A stretch of DNA of 64,000 bases from Notospermus geniculatus (GCA_002633025.1 NMRB01000405.1:272412-336411), one strand, 5' to 3'. Shown: positions 46,901 through 58,649, numbered from the stretch's first letter. Numbers and translations: made by a program. The notes: generated by a model from the sequence alone, not told the origin.

Positions 46901-49900
46901 AGGTGCCGATGTCTCCACTGCGCCACCCTGACACCCCGAATGACACTTGGAATAGGAGTTGATAGCTGAGCTGAGAATTCTACATTACAAATAAAGGAAA
47001 TCATGACAAGACAGCGTATGCTCAAACAAAAAATATGCAGTTAAATATAAACTGACAAGTAAACAAATTACCCCTCCACATTTTGTTGCCACACTCTTAA
47101 TCAAATGTACAATAAAATGGAATGAACGTTATTGCTGAAATCAACTTGTAATAAATAAAATTGATTCATATTATGCTATTATGTTGCAATTTAGAACCAT
47201 CCACAGACTCTGCGTAATGGCTCTCTAAATACTTACCGATTTTGATTGGAAATCAGGAGGCCAGCCTGACTGCGAACCTCAACATTGAATCGACCATCGA
47301 ACAACATGACCTCCCTGATTAAACCACCTTTGCTCATCGGGCGCATGTAAGCCAGGAATGAATCCTTCAATACAAACCATCTGAAATAGGGTAAAGTCAT
47401 TTAGCTATTGACCTGATCTGAAGGCTTACATGTTTTTTATGCCAATGCCCAGTGCAGATTATGCTTGTTTGCTGTTACCTCAGTTTTTTTCATGGTCAGA
47501 TCAACGAGTTCCCACAGACAGTAGGCCTAGTAACCGAGAAATCTTTTCTCACCTCTGTTCAAACTGGACTGAAACAGCTGAACAACATCCTGGGTTTGAA
47601 TGTCCACCACCACGTTTCTTGATCAATCCCTCCTTCCCCTTCCCACCAAGGCCATTTACAAATGACAGATAGGAAACCTCGAAGAAGTGGCACTGAAAAG
47701 TCAAAGAAATTCGTAGGTAATGGGAGGGAGAGACACTTCAGAGATACAGAACGCTCAACCATGCCGCAAAGAATGGTATCATATGTGCCCAGGATTAAAC
47801 TTAGAATGTCTGCTGTACAGAGTCATACACCAAGCCACTCTCAACACTACCAGCACAGACTAGCCATGACCAACACTGCCAGCCACCGACTGGCCACACT
47901 TTGGTATTGCCAGCTGGCTACTCGCACCATTGCCAACCAAAAACTGGCCACATCCACCATTGCCAGCCACCCCATTCANNNNNNNNNNNNNNNNNNNNNN
48001 NNNNNNNNNNNNNNNNNNNNNNNNNNNNNNNNNNNNNNNNNNNNNNNNNNNNNNNNNNNNNNNNNNNNNNNNNNNNNNNNNNNNNNNNNNNNNNNNNNNN
48101 NNNNNNNNNNNNNNNNNNNNNNNNNNNNNNNNNNNNNNNNNNNNNNNNNNNNNNNNNNNNNNNNNNNNNNNNNNNNNNNNNNNNNNNNNNNNNNNNNNNN
48201 NNNNNNNNNNNNNNNNNNNNNNNNNNNNNNNNNNNNNNNNNNNNNNNNNNNNNNNNNNNNNNNNNNNNNNNNNNNNNNNNNNNNNNNNNNNNNNNNNNNN
48301 NNNNNNNNNNNNNNNNNNNNNNNNNNNNNNNNNNNNNNNNNNNNNNNNNNNNNNNNNNNNNNNNNNNNNNNNNNNNNNNNNNNNNNNNNNNNNNNNNNNN
48401 NNNNNNNNNNNNNNNNNNNNNNNNNNNNNNNNNNNNNNNNNNNNNNNNNNNNNNNNNNNNNNNNNNNNNNNNNNNNNNNNNNNNNNNNNNNNNNNNNNNN
48501 NNNNNNNNNNNNNNNNNNNNNNNNNNNNNNNNNNNNNNNNNNNNNNNNNNNNNNNNNNNNNNNNNNNNNNNNNNNNNNNNNNNNNNNNNNNNNNNNNNNN
48601 NNNNNNNNNNNNNNNNNNNNNNNNNNNNNNNNNNNNNNNNNNNNNNNNNNNNNNNNNNNNNNNNNNNNNNNNNNNNNNNNNNNNNNNNNNNNNNNNNNNN
48701 NNNNNNNNNNNNNNNNNNNNNNNNNNNNNNNNNNNNNNNNNNNNNNNNNNNNNNNNNNNNNNNNNNNNNNNNNNNNNNNNNNNNNNNNNNNNNNNNNNNN
48801 NNNNNNNNNNNNNNNNNNNNNNNNNNNNNNNNNNNNNNNNNNNNNNNNNNNNNNNNNNNNNNNNNNNNNNNNNNNNNNNNNNNNNNNNTTGGTAGTCGTC
48901 CCATCTTCCAAAGCACAAGTCAATTCCTCCCATGAAAGCCACAGTCTGATCTACGATACAGACCTTCTCATGGTGTGACCAGAAGAATACTCCCCCTGGC
49001 ACATGGTCAGGGTCACGCAGCACCTACAAAACAATGCCTACAATGAGTCTCCAAACCGATAGTTTTTTGCCCTCATGGCCTGATGTAGAACCAATATTAC
49101 CGGCCTCAGCATCTAATCACTCCCAGGACGAAATGATTGTAAAATTAATGAAACTACATCGATGCATAGTGTTCTGAATAATCCATTTCACCAAAATATC
49201 AATGGCAGCAAAAATTCCGCAGCCAAGTGCATGATGGAAGAGTAGAAGTTAATCAACCTAGATTTAATCAAGTCAAATCAATTAATGGAGCTTAATGCTG
49301 CCATGGGAATCTCCTTGCAAGGAAAATATAATTTCTATTTGACTAATTGCCACCTCTGGGCCTCCGTAATTACCTACTCGTGCATAGGCTTCCATGGTAA
49401 TGAGAAAATTAACACCAATTACACAATTTTCACTCTGAACTAAACAGGAAACAAACCTTAATGTTGTCTTTGTTGGCTCTAGTCAAGTGCCTTTTTACAT
49501 ACAGGCTGGCCAATTCGACGGCAACACTGAACTCCTTGTAGACCAATATGAACACTTTCACTCCTTCATTCTGAAAGCAGAAGATCAGTGCCTGAGAAAT
49601 ATTATCTACAGCTTTAGTGTGGGGGTTTGCACTGTGAGAGAGTCTGAAACACTTCATTCATTGCTGAACTTGATTCCTTCAGATCAGTTGGGAGTAGAAG
49701 ATTAGGATGGAATCTAGAAATGGTCAGAGGATATACAGACAAAGAATAGGCCTACTTACGGCTTTCTTTATGAGAATGTTATCAAGGCGATAACGATCGT
49801 CCTCGATTGGTCGAATCAGATGCAGTTCTGGTGAGAACATCCAATCAGTGATGAAGATCTCCTCTTGAGCTTGTTCCAAAGTCTTGGCGACTGCTTCCAT

Positions 49901-52900
49901 GTACCCACGCCCATCTGCAAACCTGAAATTGCAGTAATCAAACTGACATGAGAGCCAAATGACTAATACGATAGAATGCTATATATGTATTGGCTCTTTC
50001 ATAAGCAGTTAAGCAGTACCTTGATATATTGCAAGAGGAAACCAGAATGCCCAGAGTGTTCCTTTGATTGATATCTCTGGGCCAGACCAGGGAACCTCAC
50101 TGTCATCTGTACCGAAATCAGCTGATACCACAATGAAGATATTTACCAATGGGCTTTCACATTTCTTCGCTCCGGGGCGAATGAATCAAACCTTTTCCTC
50201 AGCACGAAGTCTTTCCCACTTGATGCCATCATCTCAGAGATGGCCTCCTGCCAACTTCGGGCCTGGTTGTTGTCCTTCGCATGTACCAGCAGTTCACTGA
50301 AATATACTGGTATATGTACACCACATCGACAAATGCACATGGAGTGAATACACTTGGAATAGGAGTGATAGCTGAGCTGAGAATTCGACATTACAAATAA
50401 AGGAAATCATGACAAGACAGCGTATGCTCAAACAAAAAATTTGCAGTTAAATATAAACTGACAAGTAAACAAATTACCCCTCCCCATTTTGTTGCCACAC
50501 TCTTAATCCAAATGTACAATAAAATGGAATGAATGTTATTGCTGAAATCAACTTGTAATAAATAAAATTGATTCACATTATGCTATTATGTTGCAATTTA
50601 GAACCATCCACAGACTCTGCGTAATGGCTCTCTAAATGCTTACCGATTTTGATTGGAAATCAGGAGGCCAGCCTGACTTCGAACCTCAACATTGAATCGA
50701 CCATCGAACAACATGACCTCCCTGATTAAACCACCTTTGCTCATCGGGCGCATGTAAGCCAGGAATGAATCCTTCAATACAAACCATCTGAAATAGGGTA
50801 AAGTCATTTAGTTATTGACCCGATCCGAAGGCTTACATGTATATGCTTATTATGCCAATGCCCAGTGCAGTTTATGCTTGTATGCTGTTACCTCAAGTTT
50901 TTTTCATGGTCAGATCACCGAGTTCCCACGGACAGTAGGCCTAGTAACCGAGAAAACTTTTCTCACCTCTGTTCAAACTGGACTGAAACAGCTGAACAAC
51001 ATCCTGGGTTTGAATGTCCACCACCACGTTTCTTGATCAATCCCTCCTTCCCCTTACCACCGAGGCCATTTACAAATGACAGATAGGAAACCTCGAAGAA
51101 GTGGCACTGAAAAGTCAAAGAAATTTGTAGGTAATGGGAGGGAGAGACACTTCAGAGATACAGAACGCTCAACCATGCCGCAAAGAATGGTATCATATGT
51201 GCCCAGGATTAAACTTAGAAGGTCTGCTGTACAGAGTCATACACCAAGCCACTCTCAACACTACCAGCACAGACTAGCCATGACCAACACTGCCAGCCAC
51301 CGACTGGCCACACTTTGGTATTGCCAGCTGGCTACTCGCACCATTGCCAACCAAAAACTGGCCACATCCACCATTGCCAGCCACCCCATTCAGCGCTGAC
51401 TGGCCACACTTGCTGTTGCCAGTTTCACACTGAGAAGCTCGTTGTTGCCTTGGTGGTCTGGCTGTGATTTTAGGGTAGAATATGACACTACTCACCACTT
51501 CTGGTCTGTTCTGGTAGACTGGGTGGGTGACAACTCTCCTGATATACTTTTCCAACTGCATCTGAAGACAATAGAAAACGACATGGTTATATTCCAAGAC
51601 ACAGACCTGGCATCAGAGACAGACGGAGCAGGAAATAGGCAGTAGGCCTACATGGTATTGACTCTGTAGCCATATAGAGCTTGTAAGTGTAATGCAGGAG
51701 GAAACCTGAGCCTCGGCAAAAGACCTACACTGCAAAGAGAGATGACCTCTCTCCACCACATCAGGAAAGAATATGGCAGTCAGGAATTGAACGCACAGTC
51801 TCAAAGGTGACAGGCATGGATGTTTCGCTGAGCAAATCTAACAGCTGAAATGTCACCAATAAATCTTATAGCAAACAAAACAAATCAAAAACAATCCTAG
51901 CCTTGTGTCGCTAAACCCATGCGATAGCAGATTACCGACCCACACTGCCATTAATTAGCAGTGGTGACTTAATAACGGATGGCCCGGGGCTTACAGGGGA
52001 GCTTACTCACACAGGAAATCGATATGGAGGTGGAATGTCAGAATGATTACACACCCGTCTTTCCTTAAGCTGACCCTGCAGCACCATGACGTCGGGCCTT
52101 TTTGGAAATGTTGGGAGTCGTAGTGGTGGTTTATTCTGGATGCTTTTTCGTCGGTCCCGGCTCCTGAAAGTGATTATCGAGACATTCTAATGGCTTTCTT
52201 TACGCATGAATGAGATTCAATTATTGAGAAACATTGCCATTCCGCCTCAAGGTATATACCATACTATCAATTCAAAGAACAGAACTCAACGTCATGATCC
52301 ATCACTTATAATAATCACTTGAGCATTGTGAGAAGCAGAGTCGGGGACCTTTGGGACTTTGGAATGACATCTCTGTGGTCTCCAGATCAAAGAGAGCAAG
52401 TGACCAAGTGTCAGTTTGATACCGAGCAGAGTCACTCTCAAATGGTCAGAAAATATAGAAGAATCTACCCAGCCCTCCAAGACAGGACAGGATGATAAAA
52501 GGTGGTTGGTGTGGGAAGACAACGCTTACGTTTTGGTCGGCAATGGTATCATCGTCTCAGCTCGGAAGATCGTCAGACGATCGTGCATGTTTGCAAACTG
52601 CCGATGTATCCTTTTTATGGTCCATTGATACTTGTCGTGTTTGCACTCTATCACATATCTGAAAAGGCAGACATACCTGGCATCTTAACTACAAGGGTTA
52701 AAAAGAGTACGGGTAATGCATTTGGCCTCCACGCTCAGTGGAGCGTAGTCCAAAGACGGAGAGACCGGAGCACTTCATGTCACTTTACCCAAATTACCTG
52801 CAGCGGCAGCAGCCGTGAAGCTAAATAACCAACCTTCCTAAGATTACACCCGACCAATGATTAGCAATGTCTGCAGACGATACCTGTCAACAGTGATGAC

Positions 52901-55306
52901 ATAAACGACTCGTAAAATACTCCGTCTTCCAACCACTGGTACACCACTCACAACGATTTTGTAACAGATATGGTGGGAATTTTCCTAGGGGCAATCGACA
53001 TAGACACCGACACGACAAACGAATAAATATTCATGGCATTTTTTGTCTCTTTCTGAGGTATATTTGCTATTCATAGCACATGCTGATGGTATGTTGCCCC
53101 AGGTGAAAGGCACTATCAGTGAGTTATCTAACATGAGTTGAGTCAATCAATGTCCCTCGGACATCAACAAACAAAAACATTACAGCGGTCAGTCAACATT
53201 TCTGGAAAAAAAAATTCATCCTGTTTTCCACACTGCACCATTCAAAGTCGACAGCAATTAATATCTGATCAAGCAGAATCACTCAATGCATCAAAATAAT
53301 TCAACTTGTTTTGGCTTTGATCAACCGGACAGGAATAAAGCTATCGGCGACCGGTACTCACTGATGGTTGCATTGGGAATATCTGATTTTTCAGAATGAA
53401 TCAACACTGCCATGGTAGATTGGTTCATTTCTTTGCCTTTAGGCAACCTCCACTGATTGAAACTAAAGGTAACATCGATCAACCCCCTCTTGTAAATACA
53501 CTGTAGTGACAAGTAAATTAATTTGGATGTAGTTTGACAGTCTTGGTGTCTGGCTGTCAGTTGACCGAGGGGAATGTGTTTAGTCTCAGTACACAGTTAC
53601 ACAGGGTATATTTACAGTTGTACAGCAATCAGCTTCACAATGGTCTTCTCCCAGACATGCCTGGCGTTGCGCTCTCAGAATTAATTGCCCCAAGGACAAT
53701 AGCGACAAGTAGAATAGTTGCCAGATACCACAATTATTGTCAGTCGAGAGATAATGGACACTGACACTAATCCCAAAGGGCAAGTGGGCACATGATACAG
53801 GGAAAACAACTCAAACAATGATGAGGACATTATGAAAAATATCGATGCATATTGGCAAGCAATTCATAAAAAGCTCCCTGGCCGGCATTGAAACAGCTCA
53901 ACATGAAGGCCTACTTGCAATTCTGAGTCATGAAAATATCATTGTGACCGATCATTTCTCTTGCAATTCAGGGGGGGGGGGCATGCTTTGCTCTCCGAGT
54001 TGCAGTTGCAGATCCTGGGGAAGTAAAATTACATTCAGCCTCATTATGTGGCAAGTAGGCCTAGTTTTCAAGCTTGATACAACCCCAAAAGACCAAACGA
54101 TGTAATTCTTACTCACAGCCAAGGATGAAGCCGCATGCCCGTAGGTTTCACATCCACTATTCTAACGTCCACTTCCTTTCCAGGCTGGAAGCTAACGTGG
54201 GTTTTTGTCTGCTTTATGATGCTTGGTTGATGGATGTAACTGAATGGGAATTCCAGGGGAACTGGAAAAAGACATGATGACAATCAAGACATGCTGATCT
54301 GTCTCCAAGACGGAGTAAGAAGTAATGAATGTAAAACTACATTGAGAACTCTCTGAATGAACATTCCCCTTTGTCCACTGGTCAAGTATGTACCATGGTC
54401 AACTGCCAATTAAGGACATTAAGTGGTCAAATGTGTACCATGGTTAACTGCCAATCACTGTTGAGTGTACCATGGTCAATTGCCAATGAAGGGCAAGTGA
54501 TCAAGTGTGCACCACGGTCAACTGCCAAATAAGGGCCAGTGGTCAAATGTGTAACATGGTCAACTGACAATTAAAGACAAGTTGTCAAATGTGTACCATG
54601 GTCAACTGCCAATCTTAATCCAGTGGTCAAATGTCTACCACAGTCAATCTGCCAATCAAAGTCCAATGGTCATATTCAACCAGTCGACAATCTTCAGTAC
54701 ACATTGAAATGAAAGAACAGGATGGAATTGGAATATACATGGGATTGCAAGTGACAAGAGGTTTTATTTTAAACTGGTTATCGAAACCTTTTATGATTCA
54801 TACTCACTTGTGTCATCTCCTATAATCTTTGCCAACTGTACCTCATCCTTACTGTACGTCGAAAGCTGTGAGATGGTCGTGACGTGACTCACGGTGTCCA
54901 GTTCATCCACATTCCTCACAACAAGTTTATTCCCATTCTGGTCATCTTGGAGATGAACCCCACCAACGTCGTCCAGTTCACCGTCATCACTTTCAGGTCC
55001 TTCGACTTTATATTCATGCATCATACTGCTTAAGAGATTCTCCTGACCCTCCCGAATTCCATCCATGAAATCTTTCCCATTGACACAATCACCATCACCA
55101 TTGTCTACCATCAGCAAACTGTCACTCTCTTTTCTTATATTCCCATTATCATCCCCGCTGCAGCGTCCATCCCCCTCAAAAGTACCATTCACGCACTCCA
55201 TCCTTGCATGAGAACTCTGCTCATCGCCTGTGAGGTCAGCGTTAATTCCGACAGATGCCACTGGGCCAGATTCGTGGTCGTCATCCGTTCTCACAGACAT
55301 CTCCAT
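40904..55306 (-). CDS. PLD1: Phospholipase D, PLD1/2 type (PX-PH-HKD)
   Basis: Using one copy of the duplicated middle, 24 coding exons join in phase to 1217 codons plus stop TGA 40904-40906. It hydrolyses phosphatidylcholine to phosphatidic acid and choline at membranes. Order: acidic N-terminal extension (residues 1-165), PX domain (about 190-360, [16 protein letters not shown]), PH domain (about 365-460), first HKD motif ([11 protein letters not shown]571/K573), variable charged loop (about 600-790), second HKD motif ([12 protein letters not shown]1036/K1038) and a C-terminus ending PDVIWT, like vertebrate PLDs. Both HKD motifs are complete, so activity is expected. It is a single PLD1/2 co-orthologue or a divergent paralogue; PLD1 is used as the nearest name. 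Start at ATG 55306 because an in-frame TGA lies upstream in the same exon. Human PLD1 is 1074 residues; the excess is N-terminal. Confidence 0.95.
41196..41270. repeat. CCACTA/CCATTA microsatellite in a PLD intron
   Basis: Imperfect repeats of CCACTACCA and CCATTA run for about 75 bp just outside exon 41321-41444. Confidence 0.8.
42440..42630 (-). mobile_element. tRNA-derived SINE
   Basis: On the minus strand the head reads GGGGAGTGCGATAGTGCAG, TGG and onward, with an A-box-like TAGTGCAGTGG and a B box GGTTCGATTCC, the split promoter of RNA polymerase III. A body of about 100 bp follows. It sits in the PLD intron between exons 42663-42751 and 42062-42257, in the same sense as the gene. Confidence 0.75.
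45215..47978 (-). repeat. PLD1: Duplicated PLD segment, copy 1 (exons 6-11)
   Basis: Contains exons 47692-47553, 47380-47237, 46627-46478, 46253-46091, 45901-45788 and 45354-45215 (PX end, PH domain, region before and including the first HKD motif). From 45219 to 47978 it matches 48889-51392. It ends at the N gap at the same base where the other copy continues. Coding differences from copy 2 are mostly silent; seen changes are NKGVK for NEGVK and EAICEMM for EAISEMM. This copy alone holds the whole first HKD exon and is contiguous with the downstream exons. Confidence 0.94.
46692..46942 (-). mobile_element. tRNA-derived SINE with perfect 11-bp target duplication
   Basis: On the minus strand: GGTGTCAGGGTGGCGCAGTG at the head with A box TGGCGCAGTGG, B box GGTTCGATCCC about 45 bp later, a body, and a T-rich/A-rich tail. 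ACACTTGGAAT flanks it at 46681-46691 and 46943-46953. The other PLD copy has a single ACACTTGGAAT at 50350-50360 and no insert, so this is the filled site of a polymorphic insertion. Confidence 0.92.
47979..48888. other. Assembly gap (910 N) inside the PLD locus
   Basis: The sequence left of the gap repeats beyond it: the left side ends where 51392 continues, and the right side starts where 45219 lies. The gap is therefore probably negative, an overlap of about 2.5 kb wrongly scaffolded, not missing sequence. Confidence 0.95.
48889..51392 (-). repeat. PLD1: Duplicated PLD segment, copy 2 (exons 6-11)
   Basis: Contains exons 51106-50967, 50787-50644, 50296-50147, 49922-49760, 49570-49457 and 49023-48889, the last cut by the gap before its donor. 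It lacks the SINE found in copy 1 and is contiguous with the upstream exons. Splice sites and reading frame are intact. Confidence 0.94.
51690..51835 (-). mobile_element. Degenerate tRNA-derived SINE
   Basis: The minus strand resembles the 46692-46942 element: a decayed B box (GTTCAATTCC), then GTGGTGGAGAGAGGTCATCTC and CAGGTTTCCTCCTGCATTAC, parallel to the intact copy. It lies in the PLD locus in the same orientation. Confidence 0.6.
54380..54680. repeat. Minisatellite, ~43-bp units, in PLD intron 1
   Basis: Seven diverged units of GTGGTCAAATGTGTACCATG followed by GTCAACTGCCAAT repeat with a period of 43-45 bp between the first two coding exons. Confidence 0.85.
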
Positions 55307-55594
55307 CGTGGTGACTTCCTCAGCAAGACCACATCAGTCTTCATCACCCCCTGAAATCAACAAACAAATGTTATTCACTCGGTTTGTATTCATTGGATTT
55401 GATATTGAGAATCAAACGAGGAGGGTCATCCATTTCAACCTCACCATGGCAATCNTGCTACAGTAACTGCCTGGAACCCGTAGAGGAGGGCAGTGATTTA
55501 GCTGATTATCTAACAGATTAGTTTGACAAAGAATTGATTTGAGAGCCGAGCTCCAGATACAGCATTATTGGCTCCACTGACAATACGGGGAGAA

Positions 55595-55730
55595 TAAATG
55601 TACGGCAGGAGGAACAGGAGAGAAACTGAATTGTCAAAGAGAGGCGCCGCCCTCTATTATATGAAGATCAAACAGGAGATCGAACTTCCAACCTCAGCAT
55701 GACAGGCACTGACAGCCTGATTAGTTGGTC
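55595..55730 (-). mobile_element. Degenerate tRNA-derived SINE
   Basis: The minus strand shows a decayed B box (AGTTCGATCTCC), the region GAGGGCGGCGCCTCTCTTTG and a TCCTCCTGCCGTACATT tail like the other members. Just upstream of the PLD start exon. Confidence 0.55.
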
Positions 55731-55768
55731 CCATCGATGCCCTGATGCCACATTTGGCATCTATAATG

Positions 55769-55916
55769 GGCCGGTATGCACCAAACGAAGATTATCCTGA
55801 ACTCAGGTTGAGCCACAACTTTTCAATTGTTCAGGTTTGCCAGGGCATGATGTGACAATGGAAAAGTTGTGGCTCAACCTGAGTTCAAGATAATCTTCGT
55901 TTGGTGCATACCGGCC
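55769..55916. mobile_element. MITE with near-perfect 53-bp arms
   Basis: GGCCGGTATGCACCAAACGA on the left is complementary to the right end at 55916. Pairing continues through GATTATC, CTGAACTCAGGTTGAGCCAC and AACTTTTC with one or two mismatches, leaving a loop of about 40 bp. Confidence 0.85.
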
Positions 55917-58000
55917 TTTATGTCAGTTTCCTTCTTTAAACAGCAGTACACGTACAGACATCGTGAACCATCAACAGTTCATATCGCTTCGCCTCGGACT
56001 GGGGTGAGTGCGTGCGAAGTGGGAAGATAAAGTGATTGTAGGCCTTGATATTTCAAGATGCGTTGGGGCACATGATGAGCTGTTATTCGATGATTGTCAG
56101 TGAAATAAGCCATCCTCTCCTATTCAACAATACAATTTGACCTCCTAAAGCATTCTTGACTTGATAATATCATCTAATAAAACATAACATCCAAGTTCTG
56201 CTAGTCATAATCCCTAAAAACCACCCATTTATATGTCACCAATTTGCCCACATCATGGCAAATAATTCATTCTATTGACAAGAGACAGTTAAGTATATAA
56301 CATCCAAAATGTCATAGCGACCACAATGAGGGCCTCCAGATAGAGTCATAATGATACATAAGGGCACCCAACTAGGCCTACATACGTCATGAATGTTCTG
56401 CAAACAAAACTTGTGAATATGAAGTGATCTCAACTACTCTGAAGTCCACCTACATTCCTACCTTGGAGGAATTATAATTCCTCCAAGTTCCTACTAATTG
56501 CCAGACATTTTATGCGAAGAGGAAGGTGAAAGAGTGTTTCATACTTATAACAGGAGGTGAAGAGAAGTCCAGGAGAATAGACCCCTTGCGCTTATCAGCC
56601 CAGGGTGTCAACATTAACCTCGCCCTAGGGGGCCTAATGCATTTGTACAGTTGGCTCCTGTGCTTACCGTCGGCACAATGCACTAGGCCCAAGGTTTGTT
56701 TACACCTTCTGGCTGTAATGGCCGTCTTGCGCAAGTGGTCTATCCAGAATAAATCGATGTTGATAAATGAGAGTTCTGCTGCAAATATGTCAGCAGAAAT
56801 TAGAAAACTTACAGACAGACAGGAAGTAATAAAATTTGTGGGTGCACCATTTCCAGGCACTGAACCCCTATATGCAGATTGACAGATCTTTGGTTTACAC
56901 CCCTGTTTTGGAACAGTATGCATATAAACCTACATATTTGTGGACATTGTCAAGCTTTGGAGGAATTATACTATCCAAGGTCAAGCACAATAGGGGCTAG
57001 GAAATAAGGGCGTCACAGGACAATGCTGTCTTTTAACCAGTCATGCATTTCTGATGGAAGGGGCTTGTGATCAATCATTGGTCTTACACCACATACATGG
57101 GGGTCATATGAATGGAGACTAGCAAATGCTTTTACCGGTACTTCAGATTTGTACAGCATTGTCTAGTGCATTTGTATTGCAAAATTCAAGTAAAAGTATT
57201 TACTAGTCTTTATTCATATGACCCATGAGTTCACAGGGTAAAGGAATAGGGGCATATTGAAGAACAATGCAAGTGTGGAGATTGTCTCAGTTTCTCCAAA
57301 TTACACTTCAATGGTTCACCAGCAGTCTCAATGGAGGCATCGATCATGAACCAAGCGCTTACCAACAAACTCAATCTATCATATCAATGAATGTGTAAAC
57401 TGAATCAATCACAATTGAGGTTTCTTCATAGTTTGAGATACAGATTGAGGGCATTGGTGAAAAATAGCAAACATTATTTCCAATGACACTGGCAAATTAT
57501 GGCAGAAAATTAGCACCGAACTGATGACTAAGAAAACAAAACCGTTGGGGCCTTGTTATTTACTGCGTATATTATTAGTATTGCAGAAGTAATCATTCGG
57601 ATCATGAACATGGACCTGAATCGGCTCGTGCATAATGCACATCTAATCTGTTGGAAGACACTCCGAAAATCGTTATTGGATTTTGTGATTGTGAGGACCA
57701 GGATGCTGACCAGCCAACATCCTGGCATTCAGACCATCATTGTAAGGCTTCTTCAGAAGAGTAAAAGGTGTTGTCACTGTTGACACAGTATGAGCAGGCC
57801 TAGATCAGAATCTGGAGCAGGCCCACATTCCTTCTTAATTCCAATTTCCCATTCCACTATGAGAGCCAAGAATGTAATGTTGTGCATCCATAAAGACTTA
57901 CGGTAATCAATAAATCATGTCTGCATAGGGCCTGTTCATGCAAAAACTGTCCATAAGTGGACTCTGCTGCAACATTGGATGCCACCCAAGGTGGACACTA
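55917..58000. other. Region upstream of PLD, left part
   Basis: No exon is recognised. A perfect 24-bp palindrome lies at 56463-56486 and a MITE at 57101-57224. PLD 5' UTR exons may lie anywhere in 55.4-64 kb but cannot be recognised from sequence alone. Confidence 0.4.
57101..57224. mobile_element. Short palindromic MITE
   Basis: GGGTCATATGAAT at the left end and ATTCATATGACCC at the right end are complementary. GACTAGCAAATGCTTTTAC and GTAAAAGTATTTACTAGTC pair inside. Total 124 bp. Confidence 0.75.
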
Positions 58001-58008
58001 GGCCTTCT

Positions 58009-58522
58009 GGGTCCATATTCATAAACACACTTAAGTCAAAGTGTGACACTTATCTTTTGTGTTGAACAAAGGATAAGTGTCATGAATATGGGCCCTGAAG
58101 TCTGCCAAGCTTGGTGTTTGGGACGGCTCACCATTCCATAGGCTCACAGGTCATCTTGATACTGCTTTCAAGGGAACCACTGAACCTGAAGATCAGGGTC
58201 CATATTCATAAACATACTTAAGTCAGAATGTGAAGCTTATCTTTTGTGTCGGACAAAGGATAAGTGCCACACTTAGACTTAAGTAGTTTTATGAATATGG
58301 GCCCTGGGTCCATATTCATAAAACTACTTAAGTCTAAGTGTGACACTTATCCATTGTTCAACACAAAAGATAAGCATCACACTTGGACTTAAGTAGTTTT
58401 ATGAATATGGGCCCTGGACCCATATTCATAAAACTACTTAAGTCTAAAGTGTGACACTTATCCTTCGTTCGACACAAAAGATAAATATCACACTTTTACT
58501 TAAGTAGTATAAATATGGACCC
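58009..58522. repeat. Cluster of four palindromic GGGYCCATATTCATAAA elements
   Basis: Four units at 58009-58095, 58196-58304, 58306-58414 and 58416-58522 each begin with GGGTCCATATTCATAAA or GGACCCATATTCATAAA and end with the complement TTTATGAATATGGGCCC or a variant. Inside each, CTTAAGT, TGACACTTATC and AAAGATAAG pair. The last three are directly abutting. The first is shortened on its right arm. Confidence 0.85.
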
Positions 58523-58649
58523 TGGTGATACTTTTGTTGCCTGCATCAATTACAATGTAATTTACATTGCCATGAACTAGTGATGATGAGATACATTTTC
58601 ATAGTGCTTTCCACTGAAACGAGCCTCGGCCTCACTTAACAATATTACT

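Larger units (their letters stand above)
51496..55306 (-). other. PLD1: PLD N-terminal exons 1-5
   Basis: Exons: 55306-54808 (coding part; the exon reaches 55350, preceded by a TTTCAG acceptor, so a 5' UTR exon lies further right), 54261-54117, 52658-52530, 52163-52055, 51561-51496. Joined frames read [49 protein letters not shown], then [19 protein letters not shown] and [18 protein letters not shown], which is the PX domain with its RRKQLExYL-like end. The first 165 residues are acidic and low in complexity and have no match that I recognise. The 52055 donor could slide by two or four bases within GTGTGTAA; phase favours 52055. Confidence 0.9.

Noticed and set aside
46870-46942. tRNA gene
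   Set aside because: A and B boxes are present but no cloverleaf acceptor stem closes and a long SINE body follows with target duplications.
47662-48978. Very long open frames on both strands
   Set aside because: They are open only because they run through 910 N; real PLD exons lie at their edges.
53321-53512. Minus-strand frame with a good donor (ATCA|GTGAGT) inside the PLD PX-domain intron
   Set aside because: The PX exons 54117-54261 and 52530-52658 join directly in phase and in family order; this frame has no PX similarity and no clear acceptor.
56510-56923. Overlapping 137- and 118-codon frames on opposite strands
   Set aside because: No motif, splice context or family resemblance on either strand.
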